A stretch of 11,984 nucleotides of DNA from CBDDRG01 sp051306415 (GTDB taxonomy: Bacteria > Pseudomonadota > Gammaproteobacteria > Pseudomonadales > Porticoccaceae): assembly GCA_051306415.1 (NCBI GenBank), contig JBPPNE010000281.1, positions 1-11,984 of the forward strand. The letters are read 5' to 3'. Both the position numbers and the translations under genes were made by a program. Shown here one piece after another: positions 1 to 6,946 of the stretch; the first letter of the stretch is position 1, and each line of letters starts with the position of its first letter. Under the pieces are notes generated by a model. It was not told where the DNA came from. It ran no database searches and was given only the letters and a program-made list of their open reading frames with translations.

Positions 1-1293
1 TCGCCCGAGCTTCTGCTCGCTATTGGCGATCAGGGTTATACAACGCCGACGCCGATTCAGGCGCAGGCTATTCCCCATGTCCTTGCCGGCCGCGATCTGG
101 AGGCATTGGCGCAAACCGGCACCGGCAAGACTGCCGCGTTCGTGTTGCCGATCCTGCAACGGTTGACCACCGCGGCCGACGGTTCAGCCCAGCGCATCAC
201 CCACACGGCTCCGCGTGTGCTGATACTGGTGCCCACCCGCGAACTCGCGGCCCAAGTGCAGGAAAGCGTCCGCACCTATGGCAAGCACGTTGCCATTCGC
301 AGCCTCGCCGTCTTCGGCGGTGTCAGTAGCAATCCGCAAATTAATGCATTGCGCCGCGGTATCGACGTCCTAGTAGCGACACCGGGCCGTCTGCTCGACC
401 ATCTCTCCCAGCGGAATGTCGATTTGTCACAGGTGCAAACACTGGTACTGGACGAAGCCGATCGCATGTTCGATATGGGCTTTATCAACGACATTCGAAA
501 AATCATTCAGCGAGTGCCGAAAGAACGCCAAACCCTGCTGTTCTCCGCCACCTTTGCGGCTGAAGTGCGTGAGCTCGCCCATGGCGTGCTGAGGAATCCG
601 GCGTTGGTCGAAGTTGCCCGTCGCGGCACGCCAGCAGAACTCGTTGCCCAATCCGTTATCCGTGTCGATCAGGCCGCAAAGCGCGATGTTTTGCTGCACC
701 TGTTCGCCGAACACAGCTGGCATCAGACGCTGATATTCACTCGTACCAAACACGGTGCCGACGCGCTCACCCGGAGGCTGGAGCAAGCCGGTATTCGGTC
801 AGCGGCAATACACGGTAACAAGTCGCAGAACGCCCGTACGCGGGCGCTGGCTGATTTTAAATCCGGTCGCTTGGCGGCGCTTGTCGCCACCGATATCGCC
901 GCGCGCGGTATTGATATCGATGCGCTGCCGCGGGTGGTGAACTTCGATATGCCCAACGTGCCGGAAGACTACGTCCACCGTATCGGCCGCACTGGTCGAG
1001 CAGGTACTGCCGGCGAGGCACTATCGCTGGTCAGCGCCGATGAGCGCCTTCAATTGCGCGATATTGAGCGTCTTATCAAGCGTGAACTGGAGAAGAAAGT
1101 CATACCCGGCTTCGAGCCTCAGCAAAATGAAGGACCCCTGCGTCCAACATCGCATCAGGTCAGAAAACCGGCATCAAACAGATCGGCTCCAGCGCAGCGC
1201 AGTGGCAACAGGCCCAGCAGTGGCAACGGATCCAGCAATGGCAATCGGTCAGCGAATGATCAGTCGCGTCGGCAACGGACAAATATTCGCTGA
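1..1293 (+). CDS. rhlE: ATP-dependent DEAD-box RNA helicase, RhlE type (5' end cut by window)
   Basis: The frame is open from base 1, so the start lies upstream; RhlE proteins usually begin about 8-10 residues before the first visible one. In window numbering (430 residues) the motifs appear in order: Q motif GYTTPTPIQ (12-20), Walker A AQTGTGKT (37-44), PTREL (78-82), DEAD (151-154), SAT (182-184) and motif VI HRIGRTGR (326-333). Both RecA-like domains are therefore intact. The family uses ATP to unwind short RNA duplexes in ribosome maturation and mRNA turnover. The last ~50 residues are a basic, Ser/Gly/Asn/Arg-rich, probably disordered tail with degenerate SGN repeats, as in RhlE and unlike SrmB or DbpA. 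That tail and the Q-motif context favour RhlE, but tails vary and the exact paralogue is less certain than the family. A strong terminator follows about 80 bases after the stop. Confidence 0.93.
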   Translation, partial: SPELLLAIGDQGYTTPTPIQAQAIPHVLAGRDLEALAQTGTGKTAAFVLPILQRLTTAADGSAQRITHTAPRVLILVPTRELAAQVQESVRTYGKHVAIRSLAVFGGVSSNPQINALRRGIDVLVATPGRLLDHLSQRNVDLSQVQTLVLDEADRMFDMGFINDIRKIIQRVPKERQTLLFSATFAAEVRELAHGVLRNPALVEVARRGTPAELVAQSVIRVDQAAKRDVLLHLFAEHSWHQTLIFTRTKHGADALTRRLEQAGIRSAAIHGNKSQNARTRALADFKSGRLAALVATDIAARGIDIDALPRVVNFDMPNVPEDYVHRIGRTGRAGTAGEALSLVSADERLQLRDIERLIKRELEKKVIPGFEPQQNEGPLRPTSHQVRKPASNRSAPAQRSGNRPSSGNGSSNGNRSANDQSRRQRTNIR

Positions 1294-1372
1294 TTAGCGT
1301 TGATCAAGTCATTCGATTGACGGAGGACGAATCGCGATCTGCGTGTTTCAATCGTGGTGAGTTTGCAATACC

Positions 1373-1407
1373 AAGGCACTGACGGACAGCACCGTCAGTG
1401 CCTTTTT
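1373..1407 (+). terminator. Rho-independent terminator after rhlE
   Basis: An 11-bp perfect GC-rich stem (GGCACTGACGG with CCGTCAGTGCC) encloses a 6-base loop and is followed directly by TTTTT. Flanking AA/TT extend the stem by two pairs. It lies about 80 bases past the rhlE stop codon and separates rhlE from the downstream esterase. Confidence 0.92.
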
Positions 1408-1515
1408 GCTATCTTCCTTTTGCCCGCAGGTCTACAGGCCCGTGTAGCTACTCGAGTAGGGCGCTGACCACAGTTGTCTCTTCAGCCTAACCATCATCCT
1501 TCACAGAGGCAGACG

Positions 1516-1544
1516 TTGGCGGTTGGGAGCTCTGCTGTTATCTT
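1516..1544 (+). promoter_or_regulatory. Candidate sigma-70 promoter of the esterase gene
   Basis: TTGGCG (1516-1521) and TATCTT (1539-1544) are spaced by exactly 17 bases, with four of six consensus matches each. Transcription would start near 1551, about 20 bases before the ATG at 1572. The location after the rhlE terminator fits an independent unit. The call rests on two partial matches only. Confidence 0.35.
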
Positions 1545-1571
1545 GGCTGCCGATTGGCAGTGAGGCGCGGA

Positions 1572-2495
1572 ATGAACAAGCCCAGCTATAGATCAAGTAC
1601 ACACGCGACTGGGTTGGCCAAGCCCACGCTGGTCTATTTGATGCTGGCGCTACTGTTCGGTCTGACACTCGTCATGGCCTACCACCTTTACACCTACGAC
1701 AGTACGTACACCACTGCCGGACCATTTCCCTATCCCGATTCCACAAAAGTGGCAACGGATTCCGTCGGGGAGGGCGCGGCGCGCTGCGACCCCGGCGCTG
1801 GTGAGATGGCCGATCACCGTAAATTGACGCTAGCGGATCACCTGGCCTTTACCGTCACCACGCCATCAAATTATCGACCCGATTATCCGCATCCACTCTT
1901 GGTGGTGTGGGCGCCGTCCGGTTTCAGCGAAAAACTGACGGAAAAATTCACTGGCCTCACCAACGCAGCGACTACCCATGGCTTTGTGGTTGTTCACGTC
2001 CGCAGCATCCCCCTGGGCATCAAGGCGTTGGCAACTCTCGCGACGGTCCCTGGCATGGTCATGGAAAAGTGGTGCATTGATCGAACACGAGTTTTCTACA
2101 CCGGGCACTCCGATGGCGGTACTGTCTCGAATGCGTTAGCCATTCTGCCGCAACCAACCGTGCAGCCGAGAGCGGTAGCGCCAAGTGCGATGGGCATGCA
2201 GGAGCAGGATCTGGCAAGCTACCAATGTCCGGGTCCGACCGCGGTCATGCTCATGCACAATCGCGGTGACGGACATTTTCCGGATTACGGCGCTGGCGTC
2301 GCCCGTTGGTGGGCCAAGTGCAATGGCTGTTCCACTGACACCGAGCCCTCAACTTTCAACGGCTGTGTTGAATACCGCAGTTGCGCTCCCGCAGGCCGAA
2401 CGCTGTTTTGCCAGGCCGAGGGCAACCACGCCCACTGGCCTGGCTTTGAACACGACGTGATCGCTTTTTTTTCGACGCTTGCCGGTCACCCGTGA
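1572..2495 (+). CDS. Membrane-anchored or exported serine esterase, PHB-depolymerase/feruloyl-esterase (LpqC-like) fold
   Basis: This alpha/beta-hydrolase has 307 residues. Start: the ATG at 1572 is preceded by GAGG (1562-1565) with 6-base spacing; an in-frame TTG at 1554 has no such support. A basic N-terminus and a hydrophobic stretch (about residues 18-40) act as a membrane anchor or uncleaved signal, placing the catalytic part in the periplasm. Nucleophile motif GHSDGG gives Ser180. Asp233, in NRGD followed by a FPDYGAG segment, and His286 or His288, in the NHAHWPG block, complete a plausible triad in the order of secreted PHB depolymerases and related esterases. Eight cysteines (72, 168, 219, 250, 253, 265, 271, 280) suggest disulfides, consistent with export. 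The natural substrate (polyester, feruloyl ester or other) cannot be told. It is a single-gene unit, convergent with the ETF-QO gene 27 bases away. Confidence 0.82.
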   Translation: MNKPSYRSSTHATGLAKPTLVYLMLALLFGLTLVMAYHLYTYDSTYTTAGPFPYPDSTKVATDSVGEGAARCDPGAGEMADHRKLTLADHLAFTVTTPSNYRPDYPHPLLVVWAPSGFSEKLTEKFTGLTNAATTHGFVVVHVRSIPLGIKALATLATVPGMVMEKWCIDRTRVFYTGHSDGGTVSNALAILPQPTVQPRAVAPSAMGMQEQDLASYQCPGPTAVMLMHNRGDGHFPDYGAGVARWWAKCNGCSTDTEPSTFNGCVEYRSCAPAGRTLFCQAEGNHAHWPGFEHDVIAFFSTLAGHP

Positions 2496-2507
2496 TAACG
2501 GGCGACC
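2484..2507. other. Stem-loop between convergent genes, overlapping the esterase stop codon
   Basis: GGTCACCCGT and ACGGGCGACC can form a 10-bp stem with a 4-base loop. On the + strand there is one A-C mismatch; on the - strand the same position is a G-U pair, so the RNA hairpin is better formed in ETF-QO-strand transcripts. It lies at the convergent junction of the esterase and ETF-QO genes. No T-run follows on either strand, so it is not a standard intrinsic terminator; it may stabilise 3' ends or assist termination. Confidence 0.4.
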
Positions 2508-2522
2508 GCTGCCCAGAGCGCG

Positions 2523-4160
2523 TTACATATTCGGGTAGTTCGGTCCGCCACCACCTTCCGGCGCTACCCAGATGATGTTTTGAGTCGGATCCTTGATATC
2601 GCACGTCTTGCAGTGAACGCAATTCTGGGCGTTGATCTGGAATACTTTTTCACCCGCCGTTTCCACCACTTCGTAAACCCCCGCCGGACAATAGCGCTGC
2701 GCGGGTTCGTCGTAGAGTGGCAGGTTGTAGCCGATCGGGACAGTGGCATCCTTCAAGGTCAGGTGGCAGGGTTGGTGCTCTTCATGGTTGGTGTTCGACA
2801 GGAATACGGAAGACAGTTTATCGAAACTCAACTTGCCGTCGGGCTTTGGATAATGAATCGCTTTGCAGTCCTTCGCCGGTTTCAATTGGGCGTGGTCGGG
2901 CTTGGGGTCGCGCAGCGTAAAGGGCAGCTTGCCGTTGAAAATATTGATGTCGATAAAGGCGAATGCGGAGCCGACGATATTTCCCCATTTGTGTTGCGCC
3001 GGGCCAAAGTTGCGCTGGGTGTGTAATTCGCGCCAGGCCCAGGAGCTCTCGTAGGCGCTAGTGAATTCCACGGGCTCGTCACCGGCGCGCTGATCGGCCA
3101 GGGCTTTGGCCACGACTTCCGCCGCCACCATGCCCGATTTCATCGCCGTGTGGGAGCCCTTGATCTTGGCGAAATTGAGCGTGCCGGCGTCATCGCCAAG
3201 CAGCAGGCCGCCGGGAAACGTCATCCGTGGCAGCGATTGCAGACCACCCTTGACGATCGCCCGGGCGCCATAGGCGGTGCGCTCACCCCCCTCCAGGTAT
3301 TGGCTGATCACCGGATGATGTTTGTAGCGCTGGAATTCGTCAAATGGACTCAAGTGGGGATTATCATAGGACAGATCCACGATCAGGCCGATGGCAATCT
3401 GGTTATCGTCGAGGTGATAGAGAAAGCCACCACCCGCCGACTTGCTTTCATCGAGCGGCCAGCCCGCTGTATGCATGACCAAGCCTTGTTTATGTTTCTC
3501 GGGAGAAACTTTCCACAGCTCTTTAATACCGATGCCGTAATGCTGAGGATCTCGCCCCGTATCGAGGCTGTACTGGGCAATCAACTGCTTGCCCAGATGC
3601 CCACGGCAACCCTCGGCGAACAGGGTGTACTTGGCATGCAGCTCCATGCCAGGCATGTAAGAGTCCTTGTGCTCACCATCGACACCTACGCCCATATCGC
3701 CGGTAGCAATGCCCTTGACACAGCCGTTATCGGTGTAGAGCACCTCGGCGGCCGCGAATCCAGGAAAAATTTCCACGCCCAGCGCTTCAGCCTGTTCGGC
3801 CAGCCAGCGGCACAGATTACCCAGACTAATGATGTAGTTACCGTCGTTGTGCATGGTTTTTGGCACGAACAGTGACGGCACCTTGATACCCTTGAGCGCA
3901 CTGGTGAACACATAGATATCATCACCGTTGACCGGTGTATGCAGCGGCGCGCCGCGTTCGCGCCAATCGGCGAACAATTCATCCAGCGCGGTGGGCTCGA
4001 ATACAGCCCCGGACAGAATATGGGCGCCCACTTCCGATCCCTTTTCGACCACGCAGACGCTTAAATCCGCATTGAGCTGGCGTAGGCGACAAGCAGCCGC
4101 TAGCCCCGCGGGACCAGCGCCAACGATAACAACGTCGTATTCCATGTGCTCTCGTTCCAC
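2523..4160 (-). CDS. Electron transfer flavoprotein-ubiquinone oxidoreductase (ETF-QO)
   Basis: ETF-QO takes electrons from reduced ETF and passes them through FAD and one 4Fe-4S cluster to membrane ubiquinone. The product has 545 residues, the usual length. The N-terminus has the FAD-binding GAGPAG (14-19) followed by the family block around EKGSEVGAHILSGAVFEP; a second FAD segment LLLGDDAGTLNFAKIKG is also typical. The C-terminal ferredoxin-like part supplies all four cluster ligands: Cys491 (CPAG), Cys514, Cys517 and Cys520 (CVHCKTC). Start: I chose GTG at 4160, because GGAG lies 8 bases upstream and VEREHMEYDVV matches the MEREYMEFDVV start I know from Pseudomonas. ATG at 4145 is a weaker alternative. 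The gene is divergent from etfBA across 250 bases, so its partners are beside it. Membrane association is known for the family and is not shown by a transmembrane helix here. Confidence 0.97.
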   Translation of the reverse strand: MEREHMEYDVVIVGAGPAGLAAACRLRQLNADLSVCVVEKGSEVGAHILSGAVFEPTALDELFADWRERGAPLHTPVNGDDIYVFTSALKGIKVPSLFVPKTMHNDGNYIISLGNLCRWLAEQAEALGVEIFPGFAAAEVLYTDNGCVKGIATGDMGVGVDGEHKDSYMPGMELHAKYTLFAEGCRGHLGKQLIAQYSLDTGRDPQHYGIGIKELWKVSPEKHKQGLVMHTAGWPLDESKSAGGGFLYHLDDNQIAIGLIVDLSYDNPHLSPFDEFQRYKHHPVISQYLEGGERTAYGARAIVKGGLQSLPRMTFPGGLLLGDDAGTLNFAKIKGSHTAMKSGMVAAEVVAKALADQRAGDEPVEFTSAYESSWAWRELHTQRNFGPAQHKWGNIVGSAFAFIDINIFNGKLPFTLRDPKPDHAQLKPAKDCKAIHYPKPDGKLSFDKLSSVFLSNTNHEEHQPCHLTLKDATVPIGYNLPLYDEPAQRYCPAGVYEVVETAGEKVFQINAQNCVHCKTCDIKDPTQNIIWVAPEGGGGPNYPNM

Positions 4161-4192
4161 TCGCCTTTCTCCAGCTTTTACATGAGGGCGCG

Positions 4193-4222
4193 ATTTTATC
4201 CCGCGGACATTGGCGAAGTCAC
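4193..4222 (-). promoter_or_regulatory. Candidate promoter of the ETF-QO gene
   Basis: Read on the - strand, GTGACT (4222-4217) and TAAAAT (4198-4193) are 18 bases apart, with four and five consensus matches. The start point would lie about 25 bases before the GTG start codon. The sequence shows no recognisable fatty-acid-regulator (PsrA or FadR) palindrome in the 250-base divergent gap. Confidence 0.3.
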
Positions 4223-4295
4223 GCCGCACACCCTTGCTAGAACCCGCCAGCCACAATCCGCACAAGGGTGGTCTGCGGGTTTTGGCCCGGATTTG

Positions 4296-4324
4296 TTGAT
4301 TTATCGAACTGACACCGGCATCAT
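4296..4324 (+). promoter_or_regulatory. Weak candidate promoter of etfBA
   Basis: TTGATT (4296-4301) and CATCAT (4319-4324) are 17 bases apart, each with four of six consensus positions. This would give a leader of about 80 bases. An AT-rich segment at 4373-4396 just before the etfB Shine-Dalgarno is another place where transcription could begin. The evidence is weak. Confidence 0.2.
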
Positions 4325-4410
4325 AGCCCGTCGCGAAAACAGGGCCCTCGCCCAAGCCGCAAGACACCCTCGTTTTATTTTATTTTTCAATTATTTGACG
4401 AAGGTACTCC

Positions 4411-5166
4411 ATGAAGATACTGGTTGCTATAAAGCGTGTTGCCGACTACAACGTCAAGGTGCGGTCGAAATCCGACCGCACCGGCCCCGACCTCACCAAT
4501 GTCAAAATGGCCATCAACCCGTTTTGTGAAATCGCCGTCGAAGAGGCCGTGCGGCTCAAGGAAAAAGGCATAGCCACCGAAATCATCGCGGTTTCCATCG
4601 GGCCACAGAGTGCTCAGGAACAGATTCGCACAGCGCTGGCGCTAGGTGCGGACCGCGGCATTTTGGTCAAACACGATGGTCTGGAGCTTGAGCCGTTGGC
4701 GGTCGCCAAGTGCCTCAAAGCAATCTGCGACAAAGAGAAGCCCGATATCGTGTTGCTCGGCAAGCAGGCGATCGATGGCGATAACAACCAGACTGGCCAG
4801 ATGCTCGCCGCACTCGCGGGCCTTCCCCAAGCCACCTTTGCGTCGAAAATCACCATTGAAAATGGGATCGTCAACGTGATTCGGGAAGTCGATACCGGCC
4901 TGCAAACGGTGGCGCTGAAACTGCCTGCCGTCATTACTGCGGACTTGCGTCTCAACGAGCCGCGTTACGCCTCCTTGCCCAACATCATGAAGGCGAAGAA
5001 AAAGACACTGGACACGGTGACTCCCGAGGAGCTCGGCGTCGATGTTACACCGCGTGTCAAACTACTGAAGGCGGAGCCGCCACCCGAGCGCAAGGCGGGA
5101 ATCAAAGTGGCCGATGTCGCCGAACTGGTCAATAAACTCAAGAACGAGGCGAAGGTGATCTCATGA
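4411..5166 (+). CDS. etfB: Electron transfer flavoprotein, beta subunit
   Basis: EtfB is the 251-residue small subunit of the soluble heterodimer that accepts electrons from acyl-CoA dehydrogenases and relays them to ETF-QO. It opens with the family's MKILVAIKRVADYNVKVR. The nucleotide (AMP) binding segment DGDNNQTG (122-129) is intact. The signature region VIREVDTGLQ (156-165) leads into the dehydrogenase recognition loop, RYASLPNIMKAKKK (185-198), including the conserved leucine that anchors partner dehydrogenases. The start ATG has GAAGG 6 bases upstream. The stop overlaps the etfA start as ATGA, the usual sign of translational coupling for a 1:1 complex. The AMP site and recognition loop mark it as the classical ETF of fatty-acid and amino-acid oxidation rather than the nitrogen-fixation FixA form. 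Confidence 0.97.
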   Translation: MKILVAIKRVADYNVKVRSKSDRTGPDLTNVKMAINPFCEIAVEEAVRLKEKGIATEIIAVSIGPQSAQEQIRTALALGADRGILVKHDGLELEPLAVAKCLKAICDKEKPDIVLLGKQAIDGDNNQTGQMLAALAGLPQATFASKITIENGIVNVIREVDTGLQTVALKLPAVITADLRLNEPRYASLPNIMKAKKKTLDTVTPEELGVDVTPRVKLLKAEPPPERKAGIKVADVAELVNKLKNEAKVIS

Positions 5167-6092
5167 GCATTCTGGTTATTGCCGAGCACGATAATAGCGC
5201 GCTCAAAGGGGCTACCCTGAACGCCGTTGCCGCCGCTCAAGCCATTGGCGGCGACATCGACATCCTGGTTGCCGGCACAGGTTGCACTGACGTCGGCGCC
5301 GTGGCCGCGAAGGTTTCCGGCGTGCGCAAGGTCTTGATGGCGGATAACCCCGCCTATGGGCACCAGCTACCCGAGAACATCGCGCCGCTGGTGGTCGAGC
5401 TGGCAGCCAACTATAGCCATGTTCTCGCCGCGGCTACCGCCAACGGCAAAAACATCATTCCCCGGGTAGCGGCGCTGCTGGATGTGCAAGCGATCTCGGA
5501 AATCTCCGGCGTTGACAGCCCGGACACCTTCAAGCGACCGATCTATGCGGGCAATATCATCGCCACGGTGCAAAGCAGCGACCGGGTAAAAGTGGTCACC
5601 GTGCGGGCAACCGCCTTCGATCCCGCACCCGCTGAGGGTGGCTCGGCGAGCATCGAGTCGATCGCGAGCAGCCATGATCTCGGCATTTCAGAGTTCAAGG
5701 GCGAGGAAGTCGCCAAATCCGATCGCCCCGAATTGACCGCCGCGAAGATCGTTATTTCCGGTGGCCGGGGAATGCAGAACGGCGACAACTTCGAGATGCT
5801 CAACCGCATTGCCGACAAGCTGGGTGCTGCCGTTGGTGCTTCGCGGGCCGCCGTTGACGCCGGTTTTGTACCCAATGAGATGCAGGTGGGCCAGACCGGC
5901 AAAGTAGTCGCGCCCGATCTCTATATCGCCGTCGGTATCTCCGGCGCCATTCAGCATCTTGCCGGCATGAAGGATTCAAAAGTGATCGTGGCGATCAATA
6001 AGGATGCGGACGCCCCGATTTTTCAGGTGGCGGATTATGGCTTGGTAGCGGATTTGTTCGTTGCGCTGCCCGAGCTTGAAAAAGCTTTATAA
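5163..6092 (+). CDS. etfA: Electron transfer flavoprotein, alpha subunit
   Basis: EtfA is the 309-residue large subunit, which holds the redox-active FAD. The N-terminal domain (about 1-185) has the usual MSILVIAEHDN opening. The C-terminal FAD domain shows SGGRG (199-203), GASRAAVD (225-232), QVGQTGK (241-247) and GISGAIQH (258-265), followed by AINKDADAPIF, which together form the standard FAD site. Its length matches bacterial classical EtfA, with no ferredoxin insertion of the kind seen in bifurcating types. It overlaps etfB by 4 bases (ATGA) and is followed 27 bases later by an intrinsic terminator, so etfBA is a two-gene operon. Its redox partner is encoded divergently to the left. Confidence 0.97.
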   Translation: MSILVIAEHDNSALKGATLNAVAAAQAIGGDIDILVAGTGCTDVGAVAAKVSGVRKVLMADNPAYGHQLPENIAPLVVELAANYSHVLAAATANGKNIIPRVAALLDVQAISEISGVDSPDTFKRPIYAGNIIATVQSSDRVKVVTVRATAFDPAPAEGGSASIESIASSHDLGISEFKGEEVAKSDRPELTAAKIVISGGRGMQNGDNFEMLNRIADKLGAAVGASRAAVDAGFVPNEMQVGQTGKVVAPDLYIAVGISGAIQHLAGMKDSKVIVAINKDADAPIFQVADYGLVADLFVALPELEKAL

Positions 6093-6119
6093 CCCGCAGC
6101 TAGAAGCTCGAAGCAGCAG

Positions 6120-6149
6120 AAAGCCGGCTGGTTTCAAGCCGGCTTTTTT
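6120..6149 (+). terminator. Rho-independent terminator of etfBA
   Basis: AAGCCGGCT (6121-6129) pairs with AGCCGGCTT (6137-6145) around a 7-base loop, and a run of six T (6144-6149) follows. It sits 27 bases after the etfA stop. On the - strand only three T follow the same hairpin, so it may also partly terminate the convergent sigma-factor operon ending at 6177. Confidence 0.92.
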
Positions 6150-6176
6150 GTCCGACATCGCTTTTCTCTACGGACA

Positions 6177-6617
6177 TCAGTAGGAAGATTCCCGCCGTCG
6201 CTTTTCGCCAGCGCTTTCACGCCACTTTTTCTTTAGTTGTTCGCGCTCTTCCGGCGGCAGTTCCCGAAAGCGTTTCACCGCATTTTTCACCCGCTCCCTG
6301 TCTTCGGGCGGGAGCGATTTGAAGCGCTCCCGCCCCTGTTTGACACGCTCTCGCTCCTCGGGAGACAGCCGTTTCCAGCGCTCTCGACGGCCGCCAGTAT
6401 CGCCGCCCGCGTCCTCCTGGCTGATGGGTAGAAAACCGGTTCCTACTAGACCTTGGTCGCGTCTGGAGTAGCGGCTCTCAGATCGCTGATTGCCGTAATC
6501 ACTCGATGGTAGCTCCTGCGCGGCTAGCACATTGGCGGCTACCCCCCAGACCAACACCGCAATCGCGAGCCGGCGCGTTGAGGGCACAAAGCCAGAACCG
6601 CTCTTGAGTAGACGCAT
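6177..6617 (-). CDS. Secreted DUF3106-type protein with Arg/Glu-rich helical repeats
   Basis: The product has 146 residues and unknown function. A signal peptide is evident: basic start, hydrophobic core LAIAVLVWGVAANVLA, likely cleavage after the Ala-rich end near residue 32. A Ser/Arg/Gly-rich linker follows, then three 18-residue repeats (80-132), each with an aromatic position, the turn LSPEE, LPPED or LPPEE, and a basic helix. This pattern matches my memory of DUF3106. It is highly charged and probably forms short helices in the periplasm. Start: ATG at 6617; the TTG at 6626 overlaps the preceding stop (TTGA) and is possible but lacks a spaced ribosome site. It is the last gene of the sigma-factor cluster. 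Sigma factor, DUF3619 and DUF3106 is an order I recall from other proteobacteria, so a shared envelope role is inferred. Confidence 0.75.
   Translation of the reverse strand: MRLLKSGSGFVPSTRRLAIAVLVWGVAANVLAAQELPSSDYGNQRSESRYSRRDQGLVGTGFLPISQEDAGGDTGGRRERWKRLSPEERERVKQGRERFKSLPPEDRERVKNAVKRFRELPPEEREQLKKKWRESAGEKRRRESSY
6222..6380 (-). repeat. Three degenerate 54-base tandem repeats inside the DUF3106-type gene
   Basis: Three in-frame units of 18, 18 and 17 codons begin RWKRLSPEERERV, RFKSLPPEDRERV and RFRELPPEEREQL. Protein similarity is clear. The DNA copies differ at many third positions, so the duplication is old and maintained by selection on the protein. Confidence 0.8.
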
Positions 6618-6622
6618 CGAGT

Positions 6623-6946
6623 TCAACTCTTGCCATCCACTTCTCGCTCGGCGAGCCAGTAGTAAAAATCCAGATCCTGATACAGCTCCAAATTGGAGGG
6701 TCGCAGGTCGGAATCATTGCCAGGAACCAAATTCGTTGTCGACGAAGGTGTTAGCAGTAGAAGCGCAAGCGAGGCCAAGGTAATGCCAAACGCCGGCACC
6801 GCGACATTGGAGAAAGACCAGCGGCGCGGGGTAGCGGCCATCGCCTGAGCCCGCGCAGTCGCCAGTCGGAAGCGGGTGTGAGCGTCAAGCTGCTGTTCGG
6901 CATGGTGTAAATCCTTGCGCAGAGCGTCCTCAAAAATGTCTTTCAT
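6623..6946 (-). CDS. Small single-pass membrane protein, DUF3619-like, possible anti-sigma partner
   Basis: The product has 107 residues. The N-terminal ~45 residues are charged and helical (KDIFEDALRKDLHHAEQQL, then RFRLATARAQAMA). One transmembrane helix follows (about 48-66, rich in Ala and Leu), then a short Ser/Thr/Asn-rich stretch and a distinctive acidic-aromatic end LYQDLDFYYWLAE (88-100). With arginines before the helix, the N-terminus should be cytoplasmic and the tail periplasmic. The LDFY-WLA tail resembles DUF3619 proteins as I remember them. Its ATG overlaps the sigma factor stop as ATGA, so the two are probably made together. A small membrane protein directly after an ECF sigma gene is commonly an anti-sigma factor, but no zinc-binding HxxxCxxC anti-sigma motif is present, so that role is an inference. 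Confidence 0.75.
   Translation of the reverse strand: MKDIFEDALRKDLHHAEQQLDAHTRFRLATARAQAMAATPRRWSFSNVAVPAFGITLASLALLLLTPSSTTNLVPGNDSDLRPSNLELYQDLDFYYWLAEREVDGKS

Noticed and set aside
1322..1345. Strong Shine-Dalgarno-like GGAGGA downstream of rhlE
   Set aside because: The nearest start codon (GTG at 1343) opens only five codons before a stop and lies too far away. No ATG follows before the terminator.
3150..3875. 241-codon open frame on the + strand
   Set aside because: It lies wholly antisense to the ETF-QO gene, whose FAD and Fe-S motifs are certain. It has no recognisable domain and no ribosome site, and is explained by codon bias of the real gene.
4161..4367. Upstream extension of the ETF-QO frame by about 70 residues
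   Set aside because: The added residues resemble no ETF-QO leader, a good ribosome site and family-like N-terminus occur at 4160, and the extension would consume the divergent promoter region.
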